DNA of 64,000 bases from Candidatus Riflebacteria bacterium HGW-Riflebacteria-2. Its GTDB lineage: Bacteria > Muiribacteriota > Ozemobacteria > Ozemobacterales > Ozemobacteraceae. Position 1 is the stretch's first letter; the number at the start of each line of letters is the position of its first letter. Below are positions 46,312 through 55,429 of this stretch, piece by piece. The notes under the pieces were generated by a model, which had not been told where the DNA came from, made no database searches, and saw nothing but the letters and a program-made list of their open reading frames with translations. Position numbers and translations under genes: made by a program. The stretch lies in the NCBI GenBank assembly GCA_002839435.1, contig PGYA01000013.1:27827-91826 (forward strand), given 5' to 3'.

Positions 46312-47877
46312 ATGCTAATCAAAGCTTTAAAGAAAGCACGTTCTGGGTCGGTTATGGTCATGACAGCAGCTTTTGGCGTCGCTCTACTGGCTGTTACCGC
46401 TCTGGTAACAGATGTCGGCTATCTGTATCTGGAACAGGCACGCCTGCAGACTGCCATCAATGCCGGCTGGAAAGCAGGCTTCGACAGAATGATGCAGATA
46501 AAAAGCGCTGGCAACCCAGTTTTAGATAACACACAAAAGGAAGCAATCAGACAGCATGTGCGCGACGTAATCAAGACAAACGGCTACACCGAGGAAGATC
46601 TCGTCGGAATTGAAATCATTCCCGAAAATAACCAGCTGATTGTAAGACACAAAAAAAACGTGGGTCTTTTCTTCGCTCAGATCATGGACATAAGATCGAG
46701 TAACGTGGCCGCTGCACGAGCCGACATTGGCGATCTGGGCACCATAATTCCGCTTGCAATTCCGCATGGAACGACCAAAGATGTCAGCCCGACCAAATAT
46801 CGCTTCGACCCCTTCGCTCCCGATGAAAAATTCACCGTTGGCAAACAATACATCCTAAAACTCGGCGAAAAAGAACTCGACCCATTTGGCGGCGGTCTGG
46901 CGCCCTGGGGTGTAGTGCCTATAGTCGCAACCGACGAAAAAGACTGGGGTTATGCTTCTAATACAATATACATTCTAAAACAATCTCCATCTAGTGGTGG
47001 CCAGCTTGCGCCAGGCAACTTTGGCTGCCTAGACCTAGACGGGGTACAACAAGGCGGTGCAAATGATTATGAAGACCGCATTAAATACGGTTATGATGAC
47101 CCTCTTCCAGAGTATGTTCGGCCCGAAGGCGGCAACATGGCTAAACCAACGATTAGGGGAGTTCAATACCGAATTGACAATGACCTATTAGACATGCGAA
47201 TTCCAGTAGTCTCAAAGTATGGAAAGGGTCAGGAACAAGTATCTATTATAGGCTTTCTAAATTTTCGCCTTGTTCAGCCTGCGACAGAGGACAAAAATAT
47301 TCCCACTGTATACGCCATGTATCTTGGCGCCGACTATGCTGTCGATAATACCGAAGGCTTACTCAAGGTAAACTTCGGTCGTATAGATCCGGACAATATT
47401 GCAACAAACACTTCCCAGTATCTGGATTTCTTTAAGTATGGATACAATGCGCCGGTAGAATATGGCCAGATGATTCTGCCCGAAAATGGCAATGCAACGG
47501 AACCAACTGCCGAAGCCTTAGATTATCGGCTCGAAGACAAAGCAGAAACTCCGAAGAAAGTCATAGTTCCGATCACCGAGATCCCTGAGGTAGTAAAAGA
47601 AAACAACCCTGCCATCGCTACCGCGACCACTATTTACGACCTGAAGGCCACTGATAGCCCGGGTGGCGTAATTGGCTTAGCCAGCTACACATTCAATTCT
47701 TCAGTCAGAGTAACCGGCTTTGCCGAGTTTACTCTGCTTGCCGAAGATGACTACGAAAGAGTTGGCGACAATTTTGACACCGGTGACAACGGCGATCTCG
47801 GCCCGGTTATGCCAGGCCAGGTCCGCGGCACCTTTGAACGCTACATAGTAGAACCCGGTAAGTACGAAATGCCATAA
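46312..47877 (+). CDS. TadG-like pilus assembly protein
   Basis: 521 residues from ATG 46312 (GGAG six bases upstream; a TTG 12 bases earlier is rejected). One N-terminal helix (RSGSVMVMTAAFGVALLAVT, then VTDVGYLYLEQARLQTAINA), the TadG/TadE-associated pattern, and a long extracellular region of about 450 residues that is not a von Willebrand domain as far as I can see. It closes the Tad-like gene set; no TadA ATPase or TadB/C is nearby. Confidence 0.82.
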   Translation: MLIKALKKARSGSVMVMTAAFGVALLAVTALVTDVGYLYLEQARLQTAINAGWKAGFDRMMQIKSAGNPVLDNTQKEAIRQHVRDVIKTNGYTEEDLVGIEIIPENNQLIVRHKKNVGLFFAQIMDIRSSNVAAARADIGDLGTIIPLAIPHGTTKDVSPTKYRFDPFAPDEKFTVGKQYILKLGEKELDPFGGGLAPWGVVPIVATDEKDWGYASNTIYILKQSPSSGGQLAPGNFGCLDLDGVQQGGANDYEDRIKYGYDDPLPEYVRPEGGNMAKPTIRGVQYRIDNDLLDMRIPVVSKYGKGQEQVSIIGFLNFRLVQPATEDKNIPTVYAMYLGADYAVDNTEGLLKVNFGRIDPDNIATNTSQYLDFFKYGYNAPVEYGQMILPENGNATEPTAEALDYRLEDKAETPKKVIVPITEIPEVVKENNPAIATATTIYDLKATDSPGGVIGLASYTFNSSVRVTGFAEFTLLAEDDYERVGDNFDTGDNGDLGPVMPGQVRGTFERYIVEPGKYEMP

Positions 47878-47905
47878 ACTGACAGGCCTTATCAGTTGAT
47901 AGCAA

Positions 47906-48793
47906 TTACTTTATCGGAGCGATAGAGATATCTGGCGAGAAATCGCTGAGTCGTGGTTGTTTTGCGGCATTGGCGCGAGGGCCGAGCCGGATTATTTTGC
48001 CGGCCCAATGCTTTTTAAATTCTTCGATGCCAATTTTTGCCAGGCCGCGCAGAGGGTCGGCCAGATACATACTGCCATCGCGCCAGCCGATTACACCAAC
48101 GGCATGCTCGATGCCACTGATTCCGGTTTCCGTGGTTATAATAAATGGCAGGTTTTCTGCAAGAGCCTGCTCAAGCGACTGGTTGCTGTAAGAGGCCTGA
48201 GCAAATCCGAGATTGCGGCAACCAGAGACCGAATGCCCGACCAGAGAGCCGATAAGCAGGGTTTTAACGCGGCGGGTAGCCTCATATTCGCTGACCGGCT
48301 CGCCATAAAGCGCGCAGATCGTTGCCAGCGAAGATGGAATACAGGTTACCTGCAGAGTCTGCATGATCACACCTTTGCTGTCACACCGTGGTTCGCTGAC
48401 AAACCAGGCGGCCGGCAGAATCAGCACTGTTTCGGCAAAAGTCGTCAACAGAAGAAGAGTGACAAGCAACAGATGCCTGGTTTTTTCGAACCCGGGCAAC
48501 TGGTGGCGGTATAGCCTCCCGGCCACAAAGCTCAGCAAAAGCAGCTTGCCGGCAAATACGATTATCCAGGCCGGTAACGATGGATCGAACGACATTGCCG
48601 CCACCAGCAGGCCGGTCTGCGACGCCAGCAACATGACAAAAAAGAAAGCCAGAGCAAGAATAAACGGCACCTTCAGCCGCGCTGACGGCGTCTGGTGAAC
48701 CTCATAATCAGAACCGGCAGACACTGCTCTTCGAATGACCAGAACTGTGATCGCCAGACTGACAATCAGCTTGCCAAAAAACTCAATGTACAA
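47906..48793 (-). CDS. Membrane protein with C39-like peptidase domain
   Basis: 295 residues. Four hydrophobic segments in the first ~135 residues, then a C39-like papain fold: C151 (QVTCIPSSLATI), H230 (GIEHAVGVIG) and D246 (LADPLRG). C39 peptidases usually sit in bacteriocin ABC exporters; here there is no ATPase domain, and a stand-alone membrane-bound protease is likely. The start (TTG at 48793) is uncertain. Its position after the Tad-type genes, on the other strand, is suggestive only. Confidence 0.8.
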   Translation of the reverse strand: MYIEFFGKLIVSLAITVLVIRRAVSAGSDYEVHQTPSARLKVPFILALAFFFVMLLASQTGLLVAAMSFDPSLPAWIIVFAGKLLLLSFVAGRLYRHQLPGFEKTRHLLLVTLLLLTTFAETVLILPAAWFVSEPRCDSKGVIMQTLQVTCIPSSLATICALYGEPVSEYEATRRVKTLLIGSLVGHSVSGCRNLGFAQASYSNQSLEQALAENLPFIITTETGISGIEHAVGVIGWRDGSMYLADPLRGLAKIGIEEFKKHWAGKIIRLGPRANAAKQPRLSDFSPDISIAPIK

Positions 48794-48846
48794 ACTATAT
48801 GCTCTCTCTAACGTTCAGGCTATTGCTGAATAATGATGCAACGGCT

Positions 48847-49203
48847 TCAGAATGTTAATACCTGCTGACTATCGACTACCCATTCGGCAAGGGCTGCCAT
48901 GGTCGATTTTTCGGCGCCGGCGAAATAGGGCACTTTTTTGTGAATGCCACAGCGGGCCATACAGGTGCCACAGACCTTTACGGCGACGCCTTTGGCGATG
49001 AGATCTTTGAGCATCTGCGACAGATCTTGATCGTAGCCATCTGGTGCCTTGCAGGTATCGCGCGCCATATCGACTGAATCATTCATCAGAAAAATCCTGA
49101 CTTCGTTACCGGTAGCCTGTAGTTGCCCAGCCAGGCGCAGAGCGTTCCAGGTTACGTCGGTTCCGTCGTAAGGAGCATGGTTGAGGACTATCAGCAGTTT
49201 CAT
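48847..49203 (-). CDS. DsrE/DsrF-like sulfur-relay protein
   Basis: 118 residues from ATG 49203 (AGGAG five bases upstream). Rossmann-like start MKLLIVLNHAPYDGTD and Cys-rich KVCGTCMARCGI (C78, C81, C85), typical of DsrE/F-type proteins, which carry sulfur in cytoplasmic sulfur relay. The extra Cys pair is of interest for a persulfide carrier. It is divergent from the gene at 49400. Confidence 0.85.
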   Translation of the reverse strand: MKLLIVLNHAPYDGTDVTWNALRLAGQLQATGNEVRIFLMNDSVDMARDTCKAPDGYDQDLSQMLKDLIAKGVAVKVCGTCMARCGIHKKVPYFAGAEKSTMAALAEWVVDSQQVLTF

Positions 49204-49399
49204 ATTTTCTCCTGTTAGTTTATTGCAAAAACAGACTTGCATTTATTTGATGCAATTGTGTAATATATAGCATATGCCAAAAACACAAGAAATGTGAATA
49301 AGCTCGCATATGAGGCTGTTTGTTGATCGAAGAATATTTTACTTCATTGCAACCGCTTTTACTAGTATTATCAGGGTTGCCGAAAGGAAACAAGCGAGT

Positions 49400-50149
49400 A
49401 TGACGAACAGAAAATCTCTGGCGGATGAACTTAAAAAACACAGCTGCATCTGCTATTATCCCTCTTCTGGCACCGACTTGAGCGATATCGATTATTTCGG
49501 TTCAGGCCGAAAACTCTGGACCGAGAGAGTTGAAGGCGTGCAGCTGCCACCGGCAGAATCGTCTGAAGAAACCGGTTTGCAGAGTGAACCCGACCTGTAT
49601 ATTCACACAGATGTCAATTTTTACCAGGAATTTTCGGCCGGGCACGACCTCGAACCAGAGGATTGCGGCTTGCATGGCAGCTTTGAAGTCATTGAATTCA
49701 GAGAACTGGGACAGATTGAAAAGCCGAATCGCATCTGCGACAATCTTGATTACAGCGGCAAATGCTTTGAATACAAGCTGCGCGTATGGGGCTCAAATAA
49801 AACACTTACTCTGATTTACTGTATATGCGAAAATGAGTCTTTTGTCGCCGACATCCTGCTTGCGTATGGAATCAAGGTCGACTATATCTGGTCGCGCAAC
49901 TGGTATGGTACCCACACCTACGGGACCTGGCTGGCCAACATTCTCGACCAGACGCAGACCATAAAATTTTATACCGACTGGCTGTGCGTGCCCGGCAAAC
50001 GCGGCGAACCGACCAACCGGCATGTTGCCGAAAACTACCCGGAACTTATGGTTCCCGCGAAAATCAGACTTGTGCGCAACGAAGAACTCCGCTGGATCGA
50101 CGAAAGTGGCCACGGCTGGGTCGAAGAATTCGACATAAAACCAGCCTGA
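49400..50149 (+). CDS. Conserved-looking hypothetical protein
   Basis: Not recognised. About 249 residues from ATG 49400 (AAAGGA eleven bases upstream; the longer open frame is not preferred). No signal peptide or membrane segment; several Cys (CICYYP, ICENES) and aromatic-rich stretches (WSRNWYGTHTYGTWLANIL) suggest a soluble enzyme or binding protein. It lies between DsrE (divergent) and the DUF89 gene (convergent). Confidence 0.6.
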   Translation: MTNRKSLADELKKHSCICYYPSSGTDLSDIDYFGSGRKLWTERVEGVQLPPAESSEETGLQSEPDLYIHTDVNFYQEFSAGHDLEPEDCGLHGSFEVIEFRELGQIEKPNRICDNLDYSGKCFEYKLRVWGSNKTLTLIYCICENESFVADILLAYGIKVDYIWSRNWYGTHTYGTWLANILDQTQTIKFYTDWLCVPGKRGEPTNRHVAENYPELMVPAKIRLVRNEELRWIDESGHGWVEEFDIKPA

Positions 50150-50183
50150 GATAAAATCTCACGGACAATTCTCATTCTGGGAG

Positions 50184-50205
50184 ATCCTGCGACTTCGCGC
50201 AGGAT
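50184..50205. repeat. Small palindromic REP-like hairpin
   Basis: ATCCTGCG and CGCAGGAT with a six-base loop, in the sequence GAGATCCTGCGACTTCGCG, a dispersed palindromic element type seen in many genomes. It lies between two convergent genes, so it may also act as a terminator. Confidence 0.55.
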
Positions 50206-50220
50206 GACGGTTGATACTGA

Positions 50221-51090
50221 TCAGGGTGCGGTGGCGTAGAGGTCGCGGCTGACGACAACATGCGAGCCGAGTTCGACCTGCGCATGTTCTGAAATGACCT
50301 TACATTTGGCCTTGAACAGAAAAAAGATATTGCCCGGTTCGTCACTAAGGGTTTCGAAGTTGCCCTGGCCTTTTGAAATGATGAGATCAGCAGCGCTAAA
50401 GCGCCGGCAGAATTCTGGACCACATTCAGAGAGCAGCGTTCCCGGGGCATCTGAACCGTTATCGATAACCTCGGTAATTTCGCTAAGGCCGGCAGTTATT
50501 GCATCTGCCATGGTGGCGTCATTTATCGCCGGCCCACCACGCACCGCAGCAGTTACCCGGGAAGGCCCGAGTTTCTCGATCAGAAGGCGATCGAAGACAA
50601 TCTCACCGGCATTGTCAGTGATATAAAGTATCTTTTTCGCAGCTCTGGCGGCAGCCCAGAACCGGGCGGGGTCGCCCACCAGCGGCTCTGACAGACACTT
50701 TTCGATGCTGATGCGAATACTCTCTTCAGTTACCGAACCGGGCACCCCAAGGTCAATTACATTGCCGGCTATGGCAACGCGCATCGCCATATCAAGAGGA
50801 TCTGCGGCGGATTCGATGCGGTTTCTCAGATCAGGCAACATTGCCAGAGCCATGCGGTTCTGGTGATCTTTGGCCGGTCGATAAGGGTCATCAACCCCTA
50901 CTATCTGGCGGAGGCGGCGATGAATGCGCTGACCGATCACCGGCGCCGGCTGCTGCAGATCGACACCACAGGCCCATTGCAAAACTTCGTTAAGAATTTT
51001 CGCATGCACGGCCGGGTCGTCAGATACCATTCTAGCGGCATCCAGAGCCTGCCTGATGAAGCAGGGAATACAATCAAGTGTCATTTTCAT
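50221..51090 (-). CDS. DUF89/ARMT1-like protein
   Basis: 289 residues. It opens with CxxC (C7, C10; LDCIPCFIRQ) and has the DUF89 signature ILYITDNAGEIVFDRLLIEKL with GGPAINDAT and DLIISKGQGN. In eukaryotes this fold is a metal-dependent phosphatase acting on damaged sugar phosphates; bacterial members are little known. It lies behind an MBL-fold gene (39 bases between), likely in one operon. GGAAT-type ribosome site before the ATG. Confidence 0.85.
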   Translation of the reverse strand: MKMTLDCIPCFIRQALDAARMVSDDPAVHAKILNEVLQWACGVDLQQPAPVIGQRIHRRLRQIVGVDDPYRPAKDHQNRMALAMLPDLRNRIESAADPLDMAMRVAIAGNVIDLGVPGSVTEESIRISIEKCLSEPLVGDPARFWAAARAAKKILYITDNAGEIVFDRLLIEKLGPSRVTAAVRGGPAINDATMADAITAGLSEITEVIDNGSDAPGTLLSECGPEFCRRFSAADLIISKGQGNFETLSDEPGNIFFLFKAKCKVISEHAQVELGSHVVVSRDLYATAP

Positions 51091-51129
51091 CGGTTATTCC
51101 TTTGTCGCAGACCGAAAAAAGATCTGCTG

Positions 51130-51924
51130 CTAGATAATTTCTTTGACTTTGCCGGCAAAAACGGTGTCGCAGTTAAAAATAGTATGAAACAGGCTGATGA
51201 TACTGCTGTCAACACAGTGGCACGGCATAAGAACACCTATTTCAGCCCTATGCAGATAGTCTATGGTGGGTTCTATGGCCGGGCTTGCTTCTTTCAGGTG
51301 AAAGCCGCCGACAACAGCTGCGATTTTGCTTTTTCCTGTGATTTCTCTGGCATATTCGATGATGTTACAGATACCAGCGTGGCTGCAACCGGCGATAACT
51401 ACCAGGCCGGTTGTGGTATCGACAACCAGTGCTGAATCGTCGATGACGAAATCCGGAGTTCCGTCTTCTTTAACAAAAGTGGTCTGTTTAGCTTCGAAAT
51501 CGTTTCGGCGCGGGATCTGCCCAAGAAACGTCACCGAATCAGAAATTTTAAAAGGCTTTTCACTGAAAATAAGATCAAAATTCTTTTCAGCGAAAAGTTG
51601 ATCATACTTCAAGCCTATATAGGCCGATTTTTCAGCGCGATAGCGGCGGGTAAAGCAGCCGGGGTGGCAAAGCAGTCGCTTACCCTTTAAACATTCGAAG
51701 CCATTGCCATGGTCGTAATGGCCATGGCTGAGCACCAGAAAATCGGCAGCAGCGGCAGCAATGCCGAGATAGCCGGCATTTTCCAGAAACAGCCGGCTCT
51801 GCCCGGCATCGAACAGGATCTTGATGTCAGCATCGATAAACAACGAAAGCCCGTGTTCGGCCTGACATCCCGGCCCCGGATTGTTATCGACGAGAAAAGT
51901 GAATTTGAGAGGTCGCTTCAGCAT
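51130..51924 (-). CDS. MBL-fold metallo-hydrolase
   Basis: 264 residues. The zinc ligand motif is LSHGHYDHGNG, with GCSHAGICNII and GGFHL further on; this is close to the COG1237 group of metallo-beta-lactamase superfamily proteins. Substrate unknown. First gene of a two-gene unit with DUF89; divergent from the HTH/MFS operon. Confidence 0.88.
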   Translation of the reverse strand: MLKRPLKFTFLVDNNPGPGCQAEHGLSLFIDADIKILFDAGQSRLFLENAGYLGIAAAAADFLVLSHGHYDHGNGFECLKGKRLLCHPGCFTRRYRAEKSAYIGLKYDQLFAEKNFDLIFSEKPFKISDSVTFLGQIPRRNDFEAKQTTFVKEDGTPDFVIDDSALVVDTTTGLVVIAGCSHAGICNIIEYAREITGKSKIAAVVGGFHLKEASPAIEPTIDYLHRAEIGVLMPCHCVDSSIISLFHTIFNCDTVFAGKVKEII

Positions 51925-52048
51925 TAATTCTGCCGCCTTCTCTTTAAGAGTTACCAGCAGATCAGCCTGTAGTCAAGCTAAAACAAAGCGCGCTCGGGCT
52001 GCCGGCCATTGCGCCAAGCATTTTGAACAATGAGTGAGAAATTAACCT

Positions 52049-52078
52049 TTGACATGCGAAATGCATTTCGTGTATTTT
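52049..52078 (+). promoter_or_regulatory. Promoter of the HTH/MFS operon with palindromic operator
   Basis: TTGACA at 52049-52054, 18-base spacer, TATTTT at 52073-52078. The spacer holds the perfect 14-base palindrome CGAAATGCATTTCG (52057-52070). A repressor bound there would block RNA polymerase; the HTH protein encoded next is the likely binder. Confidence 0.6.
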
Positions 52079-52116
52079 ACTTCGCGAATCTATAAACAGC
52101 AAAGGTGAACAACTTT

Positions 52117-52425
52117 ATGTTCAATACCAACACCTGGACTTTTCTGACCAATCATTCACATGTGCTTCTCTGCCTTGTCAAAAACCCTTCGATGCGCATG
52201 CGCGATATTGCAGACGAAGTGTGCATTACCGAGCGCGCAGTGCAGCGCATAATCGCGGAACTTGCAGAAGAGCACTATATAACACGTATTAAAAACGGCA
52301 GATGCAACACTTATCAAGTAAATACCGACCGGCATCTCCGTCACCCGCTGGAAGAAAATAGAACGATCAGTGAGCTGGTCGATCTGATCATGCAAACAAA
52401 GACAGGAGAAACGGACGACACATGA
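52117..52425 (+). CDS. Winged-helix transcriptional regulator
   Basis: About 102 residues from ATG 52117 (an in-frame GTG 12 bases earlier lacks a ribosome site). Winged [43 protein letters not shown], a MarR/ArsR-like fold. It is translationally coupled to the MFS gene by ATGA and its promoter holds a palindrome, so it is likely an autoregulated local repressor. Confidence 0.85.
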   Translation: MFNTNTWTFLTNHSHVLLCLVKNPSMRMRDIADEVCITERAVQRIIAELAEEHYITRIKNGRCNTYQVNTDRHLRHPLEENRTISELVDLIMQTKTGETDDT

Positions 52426-53651
52426 GCCAGATTTTTGGGAAACGCTTTGAAAAGTGGGTGGTTCTTGCTGCCTGCATCATCTTGCAGTCGATATTAGGCG
52501 GAATCTATGCCTGGAGCTCCTTCGTACAGCCGCTAACCGAAACATTTGGATTGAGCCGTGGCCAATGTGGCGCTATTTTTGGCCTGACTATCGCGGTTTT
52601 CACTATAGCCATGATTCCTGCCGGAAAATTTTTAAACCGCTATGGCGCCAGTAAAACCGCGTTGACAGGCTCGCTTTTCTTCGCAGTCGGCCATATTCTG
52701 GCTTCTTATGGCAACGGCAACTTCGTATCACTGCTGTTCGGCTATGGCCTGGTAGTCGGAACCGGGATTGGCTTTGGCTATGTCTGCCCGCTTACAACCT
52801 GTATGAAGTGGTTTCCAGAGAACCGCGGTCTGGTTACTGGAATCGCAGTTGCAGGCTTCGGTGGCGGCGCAATAATTCTAAGCTCGGTCGCAGAATATCT
52901 TTTGTATGTTCAGAATTACACTGTCCTTGAGCTTTTCCGTTTCATTGGCGCCATGTTCGGTTCGACAGCCGTCATTGCCAGTCTTTTCATCAAAGACCCG
53001 CCAATCCACAAAAGTCCCGTAGAACGCAGCGACAATGCGGATCTGTTTCCTCACCTGCTGAGTCGAACTTTTGTCTTAACCTTTCTGGCAATGTTTGCGG
53101 GAACCTTTTCTGGATTGTTGATCATTGGCAATTTAAAACCGATGATGCTCGATTTTGGACTCGGCGAAATGCATGCAACCCTCGCCATCTCACTGTTCGC
53201 TATTGGCAATATTTTGGGCAGAGTTATCTGGGGACAGATTTACGATAAATTCGGCGCAAAAAATACAATATTGCTGTCGCAGATATTACTATTTACTGCT
53301 TTACTGCTTTTGAATGCTGGCGGATCGACAAGCCTGCTGCTGACAACCATGTTGATTGGTGCGGGGTTTGGCAGCTGTTTTGTTGTTTATGCTTCTACAA
53401 TCGTAGATAGATTTGGGGTCAAGCTCTTTGCGAGTCTTTACCCGCTATGCTTTCTCGGATATGGGCTTGCTGCCATTATCGGGCCGACCTCAGGCGGCTG
53501 GCTTGCCGACAATACCGGCTCATTTTCGAGCAGCATAAACCTGAGTCTGGTGATAATACTTCTGTCGGTAACAATGGTCTTTCTGCTCTTCGAAAGTCCT
53601 GACGATGAAAGCCAGGCCGAGACCGATCTCAGCAATGATATAGCCCAATAA
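52422..53651 (+). CDS. MFS transporter, oxalate/formate antiporter (OFA)-like
   Basis: 409 residues with 12 predicted membrane segments. [21 protein letters not shown] near the N-terminus, with [30 protein letters not shown], is the OFA-family pattern. These carry small carboxylates. Substrate unknown. ATGA overlap with the regulator gene. A hairpin (GCAGCGG...CCGCTGC, about 53794-53824) follows. Confidence 0.88.
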   Translation: MSQIFGKRFEKWVVLAACIILQSILGGIYAWSSFVQPLTETFGLSRGQCGAIFGLTIAVFTIAMIPAGKFLNRYGASKTALTGSLFFAVGHILASYGNGNFVSLLFGYGLVVGTGIGFGYVCPLTTCMKWFPENRGLVTGIAVAGFGGGAIILSSVAEYLLYVQNYTVLELFRFIGAMFGSTAVIASLFIKDPPIHKSPVERSDNADLFPHLLSRTFVLTFLAMFAGTFSGLLIIGNLKPMMLDFGLGEMHATLAISLFAIGNILGRVIWGQIYDKFGAKNTILLSQILLFTALLLLNAGGSTSLLLTTMLIGAGFGSCFVVYASTIVDRFGVKLFASLYPLCFLGYGLAAIIGPTSGGWLADNTGSFSSSINLSLVIILLSVTMVFLLFESPDDESQAETDLSNDIAQ

Positions 53652-53739
53652 CGGCACTACTTTCACTGCGCACTCAAAACCTGTGCGGCTAAGCGCTTAC
53701 GAGGGCAACCCTGATTCTGAATAGACTCAGGCAAGTTAT

Positions 53740-53795
53740 ACAAAAGCTCATTTAAATTTGCGAGGACTGAAAGAGGGATTGCTTTTTTCGTAAGC
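53740..53795 (+). repeat. Inverted repeat copy A
   Basis: Fifty-six bases starting ACAAAAGCTCATTTAAATTT. The reverse complement at 55258-55312 matches about 48 of 56 positions with one gap. The two copies bracket the CoA-disulfide-reductase pseudogene and the MOSC gene. Confidence 0.7.
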
Positions 53796-53840
53796 AGCGG
53801 ACGCTGACAACCAGCGCCCGCTGCAGTGTAAATACTTATG

Positions 53841-54523
53841 TCACTTTTCGCGCGGGAACGGCCAGGCCATGATACCGCCTTCCATCACCTTGACGTTGGT
53901 GTAACCATAGCCTGTCAGAACACGAGCCGCTTCGTAGCCTCTGAGAGAGATTTTGCAATAGCATATGATCAGCTCGTTCTTGTCAGCAGGCAGTTCACTC
54001 ATCCGGTTGCGCAAGGCCCCAAGCGGAATAAGCTTTTCGCCGATACCGAGGCGCATGGCTTCATATTCATCTGAGCCACGCACGTCGAGAATTATTGGTT
54101 TACTGCCGCTGTCCACAAGTTTCTTGAGCTCTTCAGTTGAAATGCCGCTCATCAAACCGTCGAGCTTGTTCTGCATAAGATGCGCAGTGGCGATCGAATG
54201 ATCGATGGCCAGCGAAAACGGCGGAGCATAAGGAAGATCGGCATTGGTAACATCTTCGACCGTCATACCGCCCATTATTGCCATTGACCAGATTGCAATC
54301 TGCTTGGAAACATCGCCGGGGCCGACGCACTGGGCGCCAAGAATCTTACGGGTCTTGCGATCGGCGACAAGCTTGGTGATCAGGAGAAGTCCCTGCATGA
54401 AGCCATGGAGAGATCAGGAGACTTCTGGATAATCGTTATTTCAGCATTCTCGTCGAGTCTCCGTGCTCTTGCAGCAGCTTTCGGGCCAGCCGCGGACCCA
54501 CCAATTACAACAATTTTAGTCAT
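53841..54523 (-). pseudogene. CoA-disulfide reductase/rhodanese fusion, internally deleted
   Basis: N-terminus from ATG 54523 (GGAAAGGA ribosome site): TKIVVIGGSAAGPKAAARA, a FAD-binding start of the CoA-disulfide reductase family, runs to about residue 42 (SPDLSMASC), then a frame change. From about 54398 another frame gives the C-terminal dimer domain (KILGAQCVGPGDVSKQIAIW) and a full rhodanese domain (PIILDVRGSDEYEAM, ICYCKISLRGYEAARVL with Cys). About 330 residues (close to 1 kb) of the middle are missing. The rhodanese part might still be translated separately. Confidence 0.85.
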
Positions 54524-54704
54524 TTTCAGTTCCTTTCCATTTATTCAGCACAGATAGTCGGTAATTCATATTTAAAGCCAGTCAAGACACGTGGGTATTA
54601 TTTTCTAATACGGGATTATAACATCAGAATTCAATAATCAAATAAATATTTGTCAGCAATCTCAACAAAAATTGATGTCGATCAAAAGATAGATTAGTTA
54701 GAGT

Positions 54705-55145
54705 TTATTTCAGCAGTTCTATGCTGGTGCCAGATTGCGCCAAACCGTCGGCAAGAACCCGGCAAAAGACGCCAAGAGTTGGCAACAGGCGGTCGCCGTG
54801 AAAAGAATAGTGCTGTGGCAGCACTTCCTTGCCGATCTGGCAGACTTCGAGCAAGGCTTCGCCGATTCTAAACTGATCGCCGATTGCGGCTTCTCTCAGA
54901 TCGAGGCCTTCAGTAACGACGTTCTCGGCAAAATCACCAGGCTCAGCCCTTTTGTCGTGTACAATGTTGTATGCCGCGATATCTTCGCGCATCAGCAGGC
55001 TGACGGGGCGAATCGTATCGATGTGCCCGTCGCCTTCGATACCGCGCCCGGCCAGGAACCGGCATTGCGCGACTGGCCGCTTAGCGGTTCCGGTAGTTTC
55101 AGAAATACATACTGCCAGCACTTTTCCGGAAGAAACTACATTCAT
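54705..55145 (-). CDS. MOSC-domain protein
   Basis: 146 residues from ATG 55145 (a TTG two codons earlier is rejected). MOSC domain: AGRGIEGDGHIDTIRPVSLL and VCQIGKEVLP with the conserved Cys (C102). MOSC domains carry sulfur or molybdenum cofactor and occur in Moco sulfurases and related reductases. Immediately upstream (minus strand) of the CoA-disulfide-reductase pseudogene, bracketed by the inverted repeat pair. Confidence 0.88.
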   Translation of the reverse strand: MNVVSSGKVLAVCISETTGTAKRPVAQCRFLAGRGIEGDGHIDTIRPVSLLMREDIAAYNIVHDKRAEPGDFAENVVTEGLDLREAAIGDQFRIGEALLEVCQIGKEVLPQHYSFHGDRLLPTLGVFCRVLADGLAQSGTSIELLK

Positions 55146-55209
55146 TATCAACCATCCTTGTCATCTGATACATAAGAGCTGATTGGATCAATTAGCTTTC
55201 TAAGGCTTT

Positions 55210-55312
55210 GGCCTTCAGCCGGGTTGCTTTTTCTCCAGCGATTCGCTTCGCTCACAAGCTTGCGAAAAAGCAATCCCGTCTTCAGGCCTCGCAATTTTGA
55301 ATGAGCTTTTGT
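55210..55312 (-). repeat. Inverted repeat copy B inside a larger imperfect hairpin
   Basis: Copy B of the 56-base repeat occupies 55258-55312. In addition 55210-55233 pairs with 55264-55288 (24 bases, about 80 percent), so this intergenic stretch can form a long hairpin. It resembles a small dispersed repeat unit. Confidence 0.6.
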
Positions 55313-55429
55313 AGAGTTCCAGAAACAAGTTTAATGCCTGACAACCCAAGTTGCCAGACATTTTTGCGACAGGTGATCTGACGAAATCCGACATGTTACC
55401 CGCAGAAATCAACAGACCAGTTCCGCCAG

